Shown: positions 21,427 through 31,976, counted from the first letter of the stretch. The stretch: 64,000 nucleotides of DNA from Hydractinia symbiolongicarpus (GCF_029227915.1 NC_079881.1:18079501-18143500), one strand, 5' to 3'. Numbers and translations: made by a program. Notes: generated by a model not told the origin, from the letters alone.

Positions 21427-21985
21427 CAATATTTTAACCGGAATGAGTCAGCAGGGGCGGTTGACTACACTCAGTCTTGTCTTTGGAGAGTGACGACTCC
21501 ACTATTACCCCAGTCAAAAAATATATATATGTATTAGCAGGGGGTTTGATCACACATGATCTTGTCTTTGGAGTGTAACGACTCCACTTATTACCTGAGT
21601 TAAAAACAAAGAATAGCACAGTTAAACAGAAAGTGGTCAAAGTTTACTTTGGAAGATAGGGATGTCTAGTTTCTGCTGATGACCGTCCGCGGACCTCTTC
21701 GAGGTGACCCAGCTAGACATCCAGGGTACTTAGGTTCAGAAATATGGGTCGAAACCTACCTGCCCTTGGTTAAAGTTCTGTTATTTTCAAATGTGTTGTG
21801 TCCTTTTTATTTTATTTTTTTTATATTTTTAATTCTTTGTAAAAAGGGAGAATTGTGCTTTTAGAGGCATATTCTTTAGAGGAGTACAACCTCTAGCTTG
21901 TTTCCAAAGACCTAACAGGTTGAGTTTATCATTGCGGTGGCTTGCCACCTCTTTGTATAAGTTATTTTCTTATTCTCATTCAGCG
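21427..21985 (+). repeat. Structured 3' tail of LINE copy B
   Basis: Two tandem modules each contain GCAGGGG..TTGA, a small hairpin (GACTACACTCAGTC in the first, GATCACACATGATC in the second), a hairpin GGAG..CTCC and TTATTACC. After them comes a stem GGATGTCTAG/CTAGACATCC enclosing the palindrome GTCCGCGGAC and the hairpin ACCTC-TTC-GAGGT. The tail finishes with hairpin TAGAGG..CCTCTA and GGTTGAGTTTATCATTGCGG. In LINEs the 3' UTR is often recognised by the reverse transcriptase, so a recognition role is plausible. Confidence 0.7.
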
Positions 21986-22036
21986 ATAATATTTTATTAT
22001 TGATCACTTATAGCGCGTGCTCGCTAAACAAAGAAG

Positions 22037-22082
22037 TTTTATCGATAATTTAGATTAAACAAATATAAAATTATCGATAAAA
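22037..22082. repeat. 15-bp perfect inverted repeat
   Basis: TTTTATCGATAATTT (22037-22051) and its exact complement (22068-22082) are separated by 16 bp. It could be a remnant of a small inverted-repeat element. No flanking duplication was found. Confidence 0.6.
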
Positions 22083-22089
22083 ATAGCTA

Positions 22090-23609
22090 CGGGATTTTCT
22101 TTGTTTTTTTATCCCTATTTATCGCTATTTTGCTAGGACTAAATTAGCGTAAATTTAAATAATAATAACAGCAGTACTTGATAAATGCTAGCGAGCTAAG
22201 ACAGCTAAGTTTTGATCTCTGGCTGCGAAAAGTGTCATGCGCACGTAGAGAAAAACGCCGTGTCTAAAAGTTAAATAATTATTTTTTTTAGAAATATAAT
22301 TATATTGTAAAATAATTACTTCAACCCTTCTGACATTAGTAGAAATGGAAATAAAAACGGTGTGCAAACACCAAGAATGCAATCAATAGAATTAAAAAAA
22401 TTGAGAGATACAAGTTATGACGGTATACATTAGGCATCATGGTTTGAAACGGCAAGATGGCAGAATGAAACATTCCATGCAACTAGAATTTGTATCCATG
22501 TATTTCATAACAATCGATACAGTAAGTGCTGTAAACTTTTATTTCGCTGCAAAGCTTTTGATTTGAGGTTATTTTGCTTAAAAGTGAATTAGTGCCAGTA
22601 TACTAATATCAGTGGTAAATCAGGCGATACAGACAAAATAATGTGTACTAATGTTCCTAGTATAGCTAAGCAGAAATCACACTTTGTTTAGAATTAATAT
22701 ATTATTAAGAAATAGTATACTATATTGTACAAGCGTATAATGTACTTTTAAACAGCTAAATGAAATCATTTAGCTGTTTAGATAACAGCTCAGGTTGGGT
22801 TGCAAAACTTTCAAACTCGTTATAATTGAAATAGAAAGTTCGATTATTAATGTGGGAAAAAAGGCAAAAAATTTAATAAATTATTAAAAACTAATTTGGG
22901 TAAGTCCAATACACACCTTTTTAATACCGAAATTGAGACCTCATCAAAAATTTGTTTTAAAACATAATATGGAATTTCCATAACATAACATAAAAGCTCC
23001 ATAAAAATGATTTTCTTAATTCAAATTGAGTGTACTAGCTTCCCATAAATAATTGACTAAACTAAACCTGGACACCTTGGTTCACTTAGCCCTAATTTCT
23101 TTTGCATGTTTGGTTACAAACAATTATTTATGGGGCACCTAATGAAACTTTTGTTCGGTGCTACCCTGATTTATTTGAATTACAAGGTTTCTAGCGGAAT
23201 AAGTGGGTGGAGGTTGGTAGGGTTGGTATCGGTGTTGTGGTGGATGCTGTGGTGTTTTTTTATCCCTTTTTTCCTATTTAAATTTTTTGTGGTCTTTACC
23301 TCCAGTCCAGGCTTTAAAGCTTCTTTTGCTTGTAGGGCCTGGATAATTTTTTTATATACACGAAACTGTTTAAGTAATTAATCTAAACAAAAAAATAATC
23401 TGGTTTTACCAAAATTTAGTTGTGTCAAAAAAATTTACTATGGTAAATGTAATAATTGAGAACATAACCTGTAACAAAATATTTTGGAATAATGACTTTT
23501 TCTTCGTTACATTAAAAAAAATTAAATTAAAATTTCTTACCTTTGTTTCCACTTTTTCATTCTCATTTTCATTCACGTGATTCTAAATTAAGTGTAGGAA
23601 AGTAAAATT
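22090..23609. other. Gene-poor interval before Harbinger element
   Basis: Apart from the two inverted repeats annotated separately I see no supported feature. The plus ORF at 23106-23381 is hydrophobic and low-complexity, with no family resemblance. Confidence 0.4.
22749..22780. repeat. Near-perfect 15-bp hairpin
   Basis: TAAACAGCTAAATGA and its complement are separated by only two bases. Function unknown; it lies in an otherwise gene-free stretch. Confidence 0.65.
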
Positions 23610-23805
23610 TAAAGGCTCGAATACACGGAACAATTTTACAGATCAATTTTCGAAAAATATTATTTTTCGGAATATTGTTAAAAAAAATACACACAAAAAT
23701 TTTAGGTCAATAATTACTCAATTCTTAAATTGATTTAATATTTTTGTATACATACACGAGACAATATAAAGAACAATCTGAATTTAATTTACCACAACAT
23801 CAGGC

Positions 23806-25145
23806 ATGAGCGACAACGAAGAAGAAACAATTTTGTGCTCCTTGATCTTTTCAAGCAGTGTCATTCTTTCACATGGCAGAAAAGTTAGGAAAAAAAAAAC
23901 TGTATGGGTGAAAGATTGGGTTCATCACAGAAATGAAGAGCTTATAATACAATTCTGAACGAATTAAAATTAACGGATTTTGAGAGCTACCGAAGCTATT
24001 TAAGAATGAACACGGATACTTTTTCAGGTAAGTTTGATTACTTCATTTTGCATATCAAGGATATATCACTTCATTGTGACAGCATTAAATCATTCATCAT
24101 TCATCAAAAACAACGAACAATGATGCGAGATCCAATTTCACCTGAAGAGAAGTTAGCTGTCACTTTGCGATTCCTTGCAACTGGTGAAAGTTACGAAAGT
24201 TTGATGTATCAATTTCGAATTCATAAAACAACTATCTCTCAGTTCATACTAACTGTTTGCCAAGAAATTTATTTGTCTTTCAAGGATCAATACTTACATC
24301 TACCTAACACCAAAGAGGAATGGATGGCGCAAGAGGAAAAGATTCGAACGCGTTGGCAATTTCCAAATTGCATTGGTGCTGCTGATGGGAAACACATATC
24401 TATTCTACATCCTAAGGATTCTGGGTCAGAATTCTATAATTATAAAGGATTCTTTTCAATTGTACTTCTCGCTATAGTCGATCATGATTAAAAGTTTTGC
24501 TTCGTGGATGTTGGCTGCCAGGGAAGAATAAGCGACGGCGGTGTTTATAGAAACAGCTATTTTTACAAAGCTTTAGAAAATGGTGACTTAAATCTTCCAG
24601 ATTGTAAGCCCCTGCCACAGTTTCCTGATCCAAACTGGGCTTATGATCAGAACAACGAGCCTATTCCTTACGTCTTTGTTGGAGATGATGCGTTTCCATT
24701 AACCAACAACTGCATGAAACCTTTCGCACAAAGGAAACTTACACCGAGAAATAGAATATTCAATTACCGTTTGTCACGATTTCGCCGCATTAGTGAAAAC
24801 GCGTTTGGAATATGGGTGAACCGTTTCAGAGTATTCTCCACCAAGCTCATGCTAAGTCCTGAAAAAGCAACTATCATTACGCTTGCCTCACACGTTTTGC
24901 ACAATATGTTACGAGATTTGTCGAAAGAGAGTTATACACCTCAATGGTTCATCGATTTTGAATGCGAAAACGGAGAAGTTGAACTTGGGCGCTGGAGAGA
25001 AGGAAGCTACACCGAATCCATTATTCAGAAATTGCCAGTGAACAGAAGTAATAGAGCGACCAACTCAGCTGAGTATATCAGAGAAGTGTTCGCAGACCAC
25101 TTTTATGGATCAGGACAAATACCATGGCAATGGAATCAGCTATAA
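23806..25145 (+). pseudogene. Harbinger (HARBI1-like) transposase
   Basis: The frame starts at ATG 23806 (MSDNEEE), shifts near 23940, and continues AYNTILNELKLTDFESYRSY into the helix-turn-helix (ISPEEKLAVTLRFLATG). The DDE catalytic motifs are GAADGKHI (D), VGDDAFP (D) and SENAFGIW (E). A single in-frame TAA at 24489-24491 (DHD-stop-KFCFVDVG) falls where the family usually has Tyr, so one base change explains it. The rest to WQWNQL at 25145 is open. With two simple lesions it is probably non-functional but recently so. The partner MADF protein lies convergently downstream. Confidence 0.85.
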
Positions 25146-25206
25146 ACTATTGCTGGTTATTTTTTTACCTTTGTACTAGAAAAAAAAACACGTATACAAA
25201 ATTATT

Positions 25207-26136
25207 TTATTGGAATAATCCATTGTTATAACTGCTGTAACTGTTGTTCATAAACACAGGTGATCCGAGAGGTGAAGAAGAAACAGAGCTGCTTGACGAG
25301 GAAGAGTGACGTCGTTTATACTTCAGTGACGTTGCGGAATGTTGCATGTTCAATTTAAGCATGTCTTTTTCTTCGCCATTCGGAATACTTGTTAATATTT
25401 TGCACAGCAATTCACAAAAAACCTCATCTTCCTTTTTTTCTTTCCTTTCAGCTCCTCCGTTTGACCTTTTCTCATTTAACTTTTCCAAAGCTGCAGCCGC
25501 AGAATGCATAACTTTTTGCGCTGTCTCCATGCTCGAATCGCGAATCTTCTTTGCGCTTTTTGCTGAGGGTGGATTCAAGACCTCGTACGTTGAATTTTCA
25601 TCGGCATTGCTGAAAGTTTTTCTTGGAGTAAACAAATCATTTAAAAAGTGCAAAACTTGAAAGAACTTCCAATTACTCTCGTAAACATCATCAGCTCCAG
25701 CGCCACTGGCCTTTGAAGATTCGACAGATCTTTTTTGACCACCATAGTATGTCTTTAGATTCGTGAGTTTACCTGCAATATCTTTCACTGAAGCAAAAAT
25801 ACCTTGGTCTGCTAATTCTTTCTGAATTTTTTCAAGAGATTTTTGTCGTGTATCACGATTAAAATATTGGCTGTTTCTTGTGTTGTAGAGATTATCGTGA
25901 TTCGACCAAGTTTCAATAAGAACAAAGATTTCGTCATCATCCCAATCTCTTTTTTCGGATGACTTTTTTGAAGGTCTGCCACGTTTTTTTGCAACCACAG
26001 CTGTTTCAGGTTGTGCAATCTCCTCAGCTGGTTCACTCCGTTTTTGCGTGTCCTGCGAATTGTCATTGTCAGGAATTGAGGATCTAAACAAAGTTCCAAA
26101 AAGCTTTTTGTACATTGAAAACCTCTCAGGAGACAC
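25207..26136 (-). CDS. MADF/Myb-SANT-like accessory protein of Harbinger
   Basis: Uninterrupted 309-codon ORF starting MSPERFSMYK. It has an acidic/basic N-terminal part with an AT-hook-like KKRGRPSKK, then a trihelix-type DNA-binding domain (WDDDEIFVLIETW ... IAGKLTNLKTYYGGQ). The C-terminal half has a Lys/Glu-rich helix (AAALEKLNEK) and a Ser-rich end. In Harbinger elements this second protein brings the transposase to the nucleus and to the element ends. It lies tail-to-tail with the transposase, 60 bp apart. No lesion was seen, so the ORF may still be expressed. Confidence 0.85.
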   Translation of the reverse strand: MSPERFSMYKKLFGTLFRSSIPDNDNSQDTQKRSEPAEEIAQPETAVVAKKRGRPSKKSSEKRDWDDDEIFVLIETWSNHDNLYNTRNSQYFNRDTRQKSLEKIQKELADQGIFASVKDIAGKLTNLKTYYGGQKRSVESSKASGAGADDVYESNWKFFQVLHFLNDLFTPRKTFSNADENSTYEVLNPPSAKSAKKIRDSSMETAQKVMHSAAAALEKLNEKRSNGGAERKEKKEDEVFCELLCKILTSIPNGEEKDMLKLNMQHSATSLKYKRRHSSSSSSSVSSSPLGSPVFMNNSYSSYNNGLFQ

Positions 26137-26421
26137 AGCATTGTGGTAGTAACAACCTCCCAGTGAACGAAGAATTCAAGTTTCGAATAGGAATCGCGAC
26201 AACGTCATTTCGCGACGTTGCACGTTAGGTGGAAGAGAGCAACGTGTAATCACGAAGAAAGTAGAGACAAAAACAAAATTATCTGACATGTTTAGTCGCG
26301 TTTCTCTTCATTTACTCTCTTTACGTGCATATAAACATTTGAAATGAATGAAATACCGAGCGTGAGTTTCGAAAAAAAGTGAGCAGATGGCGGTTTCCTT
26401 TGAAATAATATTGTTCCGACG

Positions 26422-26473
26422 AAAAATTGATCTAATAAAATCAAACCGGTTTGATTTTATTAGATCAATTTTT
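26422..26473. repeat. 52-bp perfect palindrome near Harbinger right end
   Basis: Two 26-bp arms, centred at 26447/26448 in ACCGGT, are exact complements with no spacer. The arm contains AAAAATTGATCTAATAAAATC, which resembles the subterminal TTGATCT motif of the element ends. It may be a subterminal duplication or a cruciform-forming scar. Confidence 0.9.
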
Positions 26474-26611
26474 GAGTGTTTTTACGTCATTATGGCATTA
26501 TCGTTCTGTTAATTTTCTACGATATATACGCAACAATATTAGATCAATTTTAGTTCAATATTTTATTTTGAAAATTGATCTGCAAAATTGTTCCGTGTAT
26601 TCGAGCCTTAA

Positions 26612-27195
26612 AGTAGACTCTTTTTATAGCCTTTTCCGCACTAAAAATATTGTTTTAGTTGATAATTTTGGGCTAGATGTCATTTTTAAAAATTTTTAAG
26701 TATCAGAATTAGAACATATACAAGGAGCGTAGAGTTTTATTTATTTTAAGAGCTTACCTGCCCTGTCTACTTCCATGATTTTTTATTAATTTTAGTTAAT
26801 CTAAAAATTAAAAAGAGGTGCTAGTATGTACCAAATACTAATTTATGAATAGCCAGCCCTGGAACAATATTAATACTATTTTTATTCTCTAATATCAGGG
26901 CCTGTGACATTCTTTACATACACTCTTTTGCAATACCTAGCCCTAAAACAATACCATCTATAGTTATTTATTTTTATTATTTTAAAATATCAGGTCTGTG
27001 ACATTTTTTGTTATATCAGAATTCTGGAACAAGCATCAGATTTCTGGAAAACCTATTTAGGTACTCTGGAAATTTTTATCAGAGCCCAAATTTTATATTG
27101 GAATAGGTGCAACAACATCATCTGTTCCCTCTGCACAAAAATGTCTTATTTCCTGATAAAGATACTTTCTCCGTGAAGCAGTAAAACCATGTGCT
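26612..27195. other. Unannotated interval
   Basis: About 580 bp with no supported ORF or repeat. Two related phrases, 'AATATCAGGGCCTGTGACATT' and 'AAATATCAGGTCTGTGACATT', occur around 26895 and 26988, suggesting an old local duplication. Confidence 0.4.
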
Positions 27196-27199
27196 TGAA

Positions 27200-27560
27200 T
27201 TATTTCTGGCATCTTCTTAACAAATTTTGTTGTTTTTTTATTGTTGGCGGAGAATCTAACCTCCTAAGGCAGTGGACAGTAACAGGGTCACTGCTCTTAA
27301 TACGAAAGTGATGGAACTTAATACGAAAGTGATGGAAGTCAGTTATGTTTGGAACTTTGAAAAAGCATTTAGAAAACATAAAAACCCAGTCATATATCGG
27401 CACAAGAACGTCACCAGTGTGTGTTCCTACTAGTTTAGATGTATTACATATAGCAGAGTCATCCCAACACTTGGCTATGACAGAAAGTGTCCATAGTGCT
27501 GTTACTGATGTGTTTTTTTTAATGCACCGAAACATCTGCCACAACTAAATTTAGTGTGAC
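27200..27560 (-). pseudogene. Unrecognised conserved-looking ORF fragment
   Basis: A 114-codon minus ORF (27544-27200) whose upstream context is lost. Visible features: TALWTLSVIAKCWDDSA, VPIYDWVFMFSKCFFKVPNI, and a 21-bp tandem duplication giving FHHFRIK twice. The 'P-YDW ... K-PNI--FHHFRI' pattern recalls an uncharacterised multi-copy protein family common in cnidarian and fish genomes, but I cannot name it. It probably belongs to a mobile element. There is no start context, promoter or splice evidence. Confidence 0.35.
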
Positions 27561-27654
27561 CGACAACCATGAAAGAATATTCAATTTCGTTGTGCAGGCC
27601 CATTAAAGTTCTCCATATCAGGTACCATAACACAAAGTTGTTCTTGTTTTGTAA

Positions 27655-28770
27655 TAATAATAATAATAATGTATATGTATAGTGGCAGTGCCCAGAATAA
27701 TCTTTCAGCTTTTAGACAGCTTTCGGATTTTTTCCGCTGGGGGCCACTTTTGAGAATTATTATACATCAGAATTATTTAGTTATGTTAAAAGGAAAGAAA
27801 AAGGTTAAAATATTTTATTGAGAATGTAAGAACTTAAAATTATTATTTAAAGTTATAATGTTTGCCAACTGCAACCTTGAATTGTAGGAGACTATTTAAT
27901 TTGGCAAACTATTCCAAAGCTTTGGAGATGAATATAAAAATGTGCTATTAAGACACCTTGCACCACTTCGATGGGAAACTATAACATATTACTTGTAGAT
28001 GATCTGGTGCTGTGACAATGGTTGCTTTTAATTAATGTTAGCTTATTGCTCAAATATGTAGGTGCAATCTCATGGACAGCTTTAAAAATGGAAATACTTG
28101 AGTTGAAATTAAATAGAGAGTTCAGATCTGAAGCATCTCTTCCCAAGAAAGTGTTGATGTTAGAAAATAATTTTTTACCTTTTTTAAAGATGAGTTATTA
28201 GCATTACACAATGTTGGTGAACAATAATACAAATATGGCATGACAAGAGGATTCATGAGTAATTGTTTTGTTTCATCCTTCAAGTTTGTATCTTATTTTA
28301 TTGAATTTATAATACGATTTACTAACAACGCTTTTGATGTGACTTTTCCAACTCAGGTTACTATCAAAGATAACCCCAGATAACCCCAGACCAAAGATAC
28401 GAAAGAAGGTGAAGTACCTGACGTCACCTTCCTTCCTAAAGTTAATTCAATGCCATCGTATGATATAATGATGTCTGTGCATGCTTTAAGTTTTGTTTTA
28501 TTTCCAAAAAAGATCACTTCAGTTTTATTTATGGTGACTTTATTAATGTGGATCCATTGCTTGACATTTATTTAACTCAATATCAAGTGCAGATTTAAGT
28601 TCAATAGGAGAAATACAGCTTGAATAATTATTGTGTCATCTGCATACAGATGGAAGTAAATGTGCATTGCAGATTCTAAATCATTAATATAAACAAGAAA
28701 CAACGGTCCAAGGACTGATCCTTGAGGGACTCCATAGGTCTCCTCTGGTATCACATCTGACATATAACTT
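27655..28770 (-). mobile_element. APE-type (CR1/Jockey-like) LINE fragment
   Basis: On minus the fragment starts in a reverse transcriptase: GVPQGSVLGPLFLVYINDL and YADDT (the catalytic motif). It runs through KTEVIFFGNKTKL to a C-terminal SSPKLWNSLPN piece, and ends with an (ATT)n tail at about 27658-27670. Only 28572-28763 stays open; the rest has stops and shifts. The tail and motifs match CR1/Jockey/Rex-type LINEs. It is truncated where it meets LINE copy C. Confidence 0.75.
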
Positions 28771-28771
28771 T

Positions 28772-29407
28772 TACCTCCATGAGTACTTCTTTTTACATCT
28801 GGATGTCTCGAAATTCTACCACTTGGGTTGAGCCTGAAAAGTCCCCAATCATTCCTGAAGTTTCTTCTGTTACAAATATGGAATGTAAAAAATCAAAAAA
28901 CCCTGAGAAATCTTCCGCAAGTCACACAAAATCTTGTAAATCAAAAAACCCGAAAAACTTGCTACAAGGTCTTCTAAAACAACAGTCGCATTGCCATCTA
29001 ACCCTGATTTTAGGAATAGCGGTCTAAAAAATGTGGGAAACACATGTTATGCAAACTCAATCTTACAATGTTTTTATAACCTTCCAAAAGTTAAAGAAGC
29101 CATTTCTGTCAGCAAAACAACCTCAAAGGTGTTCTTTAAAGTTTGGCTGTTTCTAGAAGTCCAGTTGACTCCTCCCATTTTTGCATGTTATGAAACATCA
29201 ATCTTAGCTGCGAAGGGAAGTCTGTTTAATATCTTTGCTCAGCACGACGTCCCCGAGGTTCTTGATTACCTCCTACCTGGTCTGTCATTAGACTTTCCAT
29301 TTCTTGGAAGTCTTTTTAGTATTGGCATCAAGACATCAACCACTTGCAATTCATGTCATATTACCAGCTCCTCAGAAGTTATAGCACCATGCATCCAACT
29401 TTCTTTT
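28772..29407 (+). mobile_element. RLE-USP LINE copy C (RLE C-terminus plus USP N-half)
   Basis: Begins at the end of the RLE domain (FYIWMSRNSTTWVEP), continues through the Pro/Ser/Lys linker, and enters the USP domain: GLKNVGNTCYANSILQCF, FAQHDVPEVLDYLLPG (QQD-like box with the Asp kept), GSLFSIGIKT, CNSCHITSS. A one-base loss in an A run about 28940 separates the RLE and USP frames. The copy breaks off after CIQLSF at 29407 where unrelated sequence starts. No 3' tail remains, so the 3' half was removed by deletion or recombination. Confidence 0.75.
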
Positions 29408-30057
29408 ATGAGGGGGGATCCGGGTCAAAATTCCCTGCATTCTGTCGTCCGTTTTAGGCGTTCCTTTTAGGCATTCGTGTGATCTGTCGTCCGTTTAAAG
29501 CATTCGTTTTAGTCGTTGGTTTTAGGCGTTGGTTTCAGGCGTTCGCGGAATCGTTTGATTGTTTTGGTGATCGCAAGATTGAGCTCTCAGTTTTTAAGTA
29601 TTTTGCAGAACCAGTCCTTGATTTATTACTTGAATTTTGAACTCCATCGTTGATGTTAGTTAAACATAAAAAATGGCGGATATCACGTCCATGCTGAGCG
29701 ATGTATTAAAAACACTAGAGAATATAAAAGATAAAGCCAGAGAAAAAAACGAATCAAACGAAGAGGAAGACAAGAAAAGAAATTGGAAAGATCAGATAAG
29801 ATAGCAAAGCCCAGAACGACTCAATCTGAATTAAGGTATAGTTTGAGCTAGCTAGCTAACATAAGTTCACAAAATTTCAATTCAACAATATCATAGATGG
29901 AAAGACAATATTACCGCATAAAGTTTCTGGATTTTTTTTCTACATATAGTTCTGTCCATGCATCTTCATTTCCAATATTATATACAACAAACAACGTTTT
30001 TGAGTGTATATTTCACTACTTTATTATAGCACCTTGTTCCCTCAAATAAGAAGCAAA
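29408..30057 (+). other. GTTTTAGGCGTT-rich leader region
   Basis: From 29450 to 29550 there are several imperfect copies of a CGTTTTAGGCGTT phrase. At 29672 an ATGGCGG context opens a short acidic/basic frame (MADITSMLSDVLKTLENIKD) ending after about 43 codons. It may be the promoter and first exon of the transposon coding region that follows. No terminal repeat was identified on this side. Confidence 0.35.
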
Positions 30058-30384
30058 ATGCCAGATACGTTGAAAAGAAGAAAGTATGATGGTGGTGCCT
30101 GTGCTGGAAAAAATTCTTTTGTAACTGACACTTGGACACGGGATTTCTGCTGTCTTCCATACACGTTTTCTGCTGAAACACCCTCTGTTGATCTTCTTGG
30201 ATTGTTAACCGAGGCAGGATTAGGGAGGAAAAGGATAAAGTTTAACCAAAAGGATAATCATCACACCCTTATCACAAAAATTGAAGAAGCATATCCTCGG
30301 CTGAAAGTTGTAGGTGGGTTCACCTTGTATAAAGCTGTAGATGGTGGTTCAAGAAAAAGGAATAACAAAAACCAGTATAGCTAA
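30058..30384 (+). CDS. Unrecognised ORF upstream of Tigger transposase
   Basis: ATG at 30058 (MPDTLKRRKYDGG). Visible pattern: FVTDTWTRDFCCLPYT, then LLTEAGLGRKRIKF and YPRLKVVGGFTLYKA. A 'L-x-x-AGLG+' and 'P+L+--GGF-L' pair recurs in a domain of unknown function in several animal and transposon-linked proteins. I cannot assign a role. It ends with a Lys/Asn-rich tail at TAG 30382-30384. It could be an extra domain or an exon of the Tigger element whose HTH follows at 30440. Confidence 0.4.
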   Translation: MPDTLKRRKYDGGACAGKNSFVTDTWTRDFCCLPYTFSAETPSVDLLGLLTEAGLGRKRIKFNQKDNHHTLITKIEEAYPRLKVVGGFTLYKAVDGGSRKRNNKNQYS

Positions 30385-30439
30385 AAAGTATAGTGTTCCG
30401 CCAACTACCTTAACATACTGTGTCAAAACAAAGAAGACA

Positions 30440-31706
30440 TAATCAGTAGTTATGAGTCCGGCCAATGTGGAGCTAAGAGACAAAAACTAAGCTCTGGTAA
30501 ACACGATCAGATTGATAAAGCTATGTATAAGTGGTTCATGAAGCCACGTGAAAGAAATGTACCAATTAGTGGCCATATTCTTCAAGAGAAAGCATTGGAA
30601 TTTGCTAAACAGTTCAATGTAACAGATTTCAAAGTCTCTGAAGGATGGCTTGATCGCTGGAAAAATAGAAATAACGTTGAACTTGCCATATCAGGAGAAG
30701 AAAAGTCGTGCACACCTGAAATGACAGCAAGCTGGGAGCAAACACATTTACCCACAATCCTATCAAGATATGAATTAAAAGATATCTTCCTGGAGGGTAC
30801 TTGTTGGTAGCTTAATCAGCTTCCAACAAGTATCCTCTATCTTAAAGGGCAACGATGTGCAGGTGGAAAGCTCAGTACAATTTGTTTGACGGGCCTTGTA
30901 GCGGGAAATGCCATAGGCGAAAAATTACTAATGTTAGTCATCGGCAACTCAAAAATACCAAGATGTTTTAAAGGTGTAAAAAGCTTTCCATGCCAATGCA
31001 AAACCCAGAAAAAGTCTTGGATGGACTTTGAAATCTTAAAGGAATCATAAAGAAGGCCGTAAAATTGTTCTCATTATTGATAACTGTCCTGCACACCCAG
31101 AAGTGGAAAACCTCAAAGCTATATAGTTGGTGTTTTTCCCACCCAACACAATTCCAAGACTCAACCTATGGACCAAAGTGTGATTAGGGCATTGAGAGAA
31201 TTTTATCGCTCTAATGTTGTTAAGCGTCAGCTCAAATACATCGATGCCAGGAAAGAAGTTCCTGTTATGAACATTCTTGAAGTAATGCGAGTTTTGGTAA
31301 AATCTTGGGAAGCTGTATCCATAAATACCGTAATTAATTGATGAGGATGACCCATTTAAATCACTTGCAGAAAACATCAACGAGCTAAAAAAGCGTGGTT
31401 TAGTGGACGATAGATTTTGAGATTTCTACAAACAAAACTATTTTGACCGATAAAGAAATAGTTGAATCCATTGTTAATGGTACTGACGGCAAGAGCGTAC
31501 AGAAGGCAGAGCAAGATGATGTAATCGAAGTAAACGATGTGCCTCCACAAAAACCAGCATTATCGGAGATAGAGGATGGTCGCTTTTTGATAAGGATGAT
31601 GATGAAATAAGAAAAAAACTACACGCGATAACCAACAAATGTAACCAGCACTTTACCGAGGGCAAAAATCAAACATTTATTGAAAACTATTTCACAAACA
31701 CTTCAT
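30440..31706 (+). pseudogene. pogo/Tigger transposase remnant 1
   Basis: CENP-B-type DNA-binding region: KHDQIDKAMYKWF, ISGHILQEKALEFAKQF, WLDRWKNRNNV (open at 30523-30810). Then a broken DDE domain: QLPTSILYLKGQRCAGGK, IPRCFKGVKSFPCQ, IVLIIDNCPAHPE (second Asp present), and after a frameshift QPMDQSVIRALREF (third Asp). The first catalytic Asp block is destroyed (EGTCW-stop). A segment before GRKIVLII is missing. Several further shifts run to about 31706. A terminus reading CAGTAGACACCCGGTTCTT on the complement lies at 31950-31976, while no left terminus was found. Confidence 0.75.
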
Positions 31707-31927
31707 AAGAATATAGAAATGAAGAATGGTTATCGTTGATATTTGTTTTTAGTAAACATTATATTTGTATATTTTAACTTTTGAAACACTCGTTGCGTTT
31801 AAAACTGCAGAGTAGAAACTTGATATGACAACTTTTTTATTCAAATCCCTCCAAAAAATCAGTCAGAGTGAAAATTGGACCAAAGTAAGAAAATTTCACT
31901 TATTCAAAATTTCGGTTAATCAAAGTA

Positions 31928-31976
31928 AATTCCTATCCCCCATGGAGCTTCAAAGAACCGGGTGTCTACTGTATGT
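31928..31976 (-). repeat. Right terminal inverted repeat of Tigger 1
   Basis: The end of the element reads, on the minus strand, CAGTAGACACCCGGTTCTTT. pogo/Tigger elements begin with CAGT..ACC-like repeats. No matching left end was seen upstream, so the element is one-sided. Confidence 0.55.

Larger units (their letters stand above)
19726..21985 (+). mobile_element. RLE-USP LINE copy B
   Basis: Order on plus: zinc knuckle and RLE endonuclease (about 19750-20440), linker, USP domain (about 20590-21426), then the tail with two hairpin modules (21445-21518, 21536-21603), the long stem (21660-21722) and the terminal hairpin with CATTGCGGTGG. It is the copy with the longest continuous USP frame. 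There is no reverse transcriptase upstream; the 5' end stops against copy H. It is interrupted by frameshifts and a stop. Confidence 0.8.
23613..26608 (+). mobile_element. PIF/Harbinger DNA transposon
   Basis: The ends are AGGCTCGAATACACGGAAC on the left and its complement ending CGAGCCT on the right. Both are flanked by TAA (23610-23612 and 26609-26611), the 3-bp duplication typical of Harbinger. Two convergent genes lie inside: a HARBI1-like transposase on plus and a MADF/Myb-like DNA-binding protein on minus, the standard two-gene layout. The MADF gene is intact and the transposase carries two lesions. It is young-looking compared with its neighbours. Confidence 0.9.

Noticed and set aside
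23106-23381. Hydrophobic 91-codon ORF as a membrane protein
   Set aside because: Low complexity, no family pattern, no start or splice support; hydrophobic frames are common in T-rich DNA.
25346-25660. 104-codon plus ORF
   Set aside because: It is the antisense shadow of the intact MADF gene.
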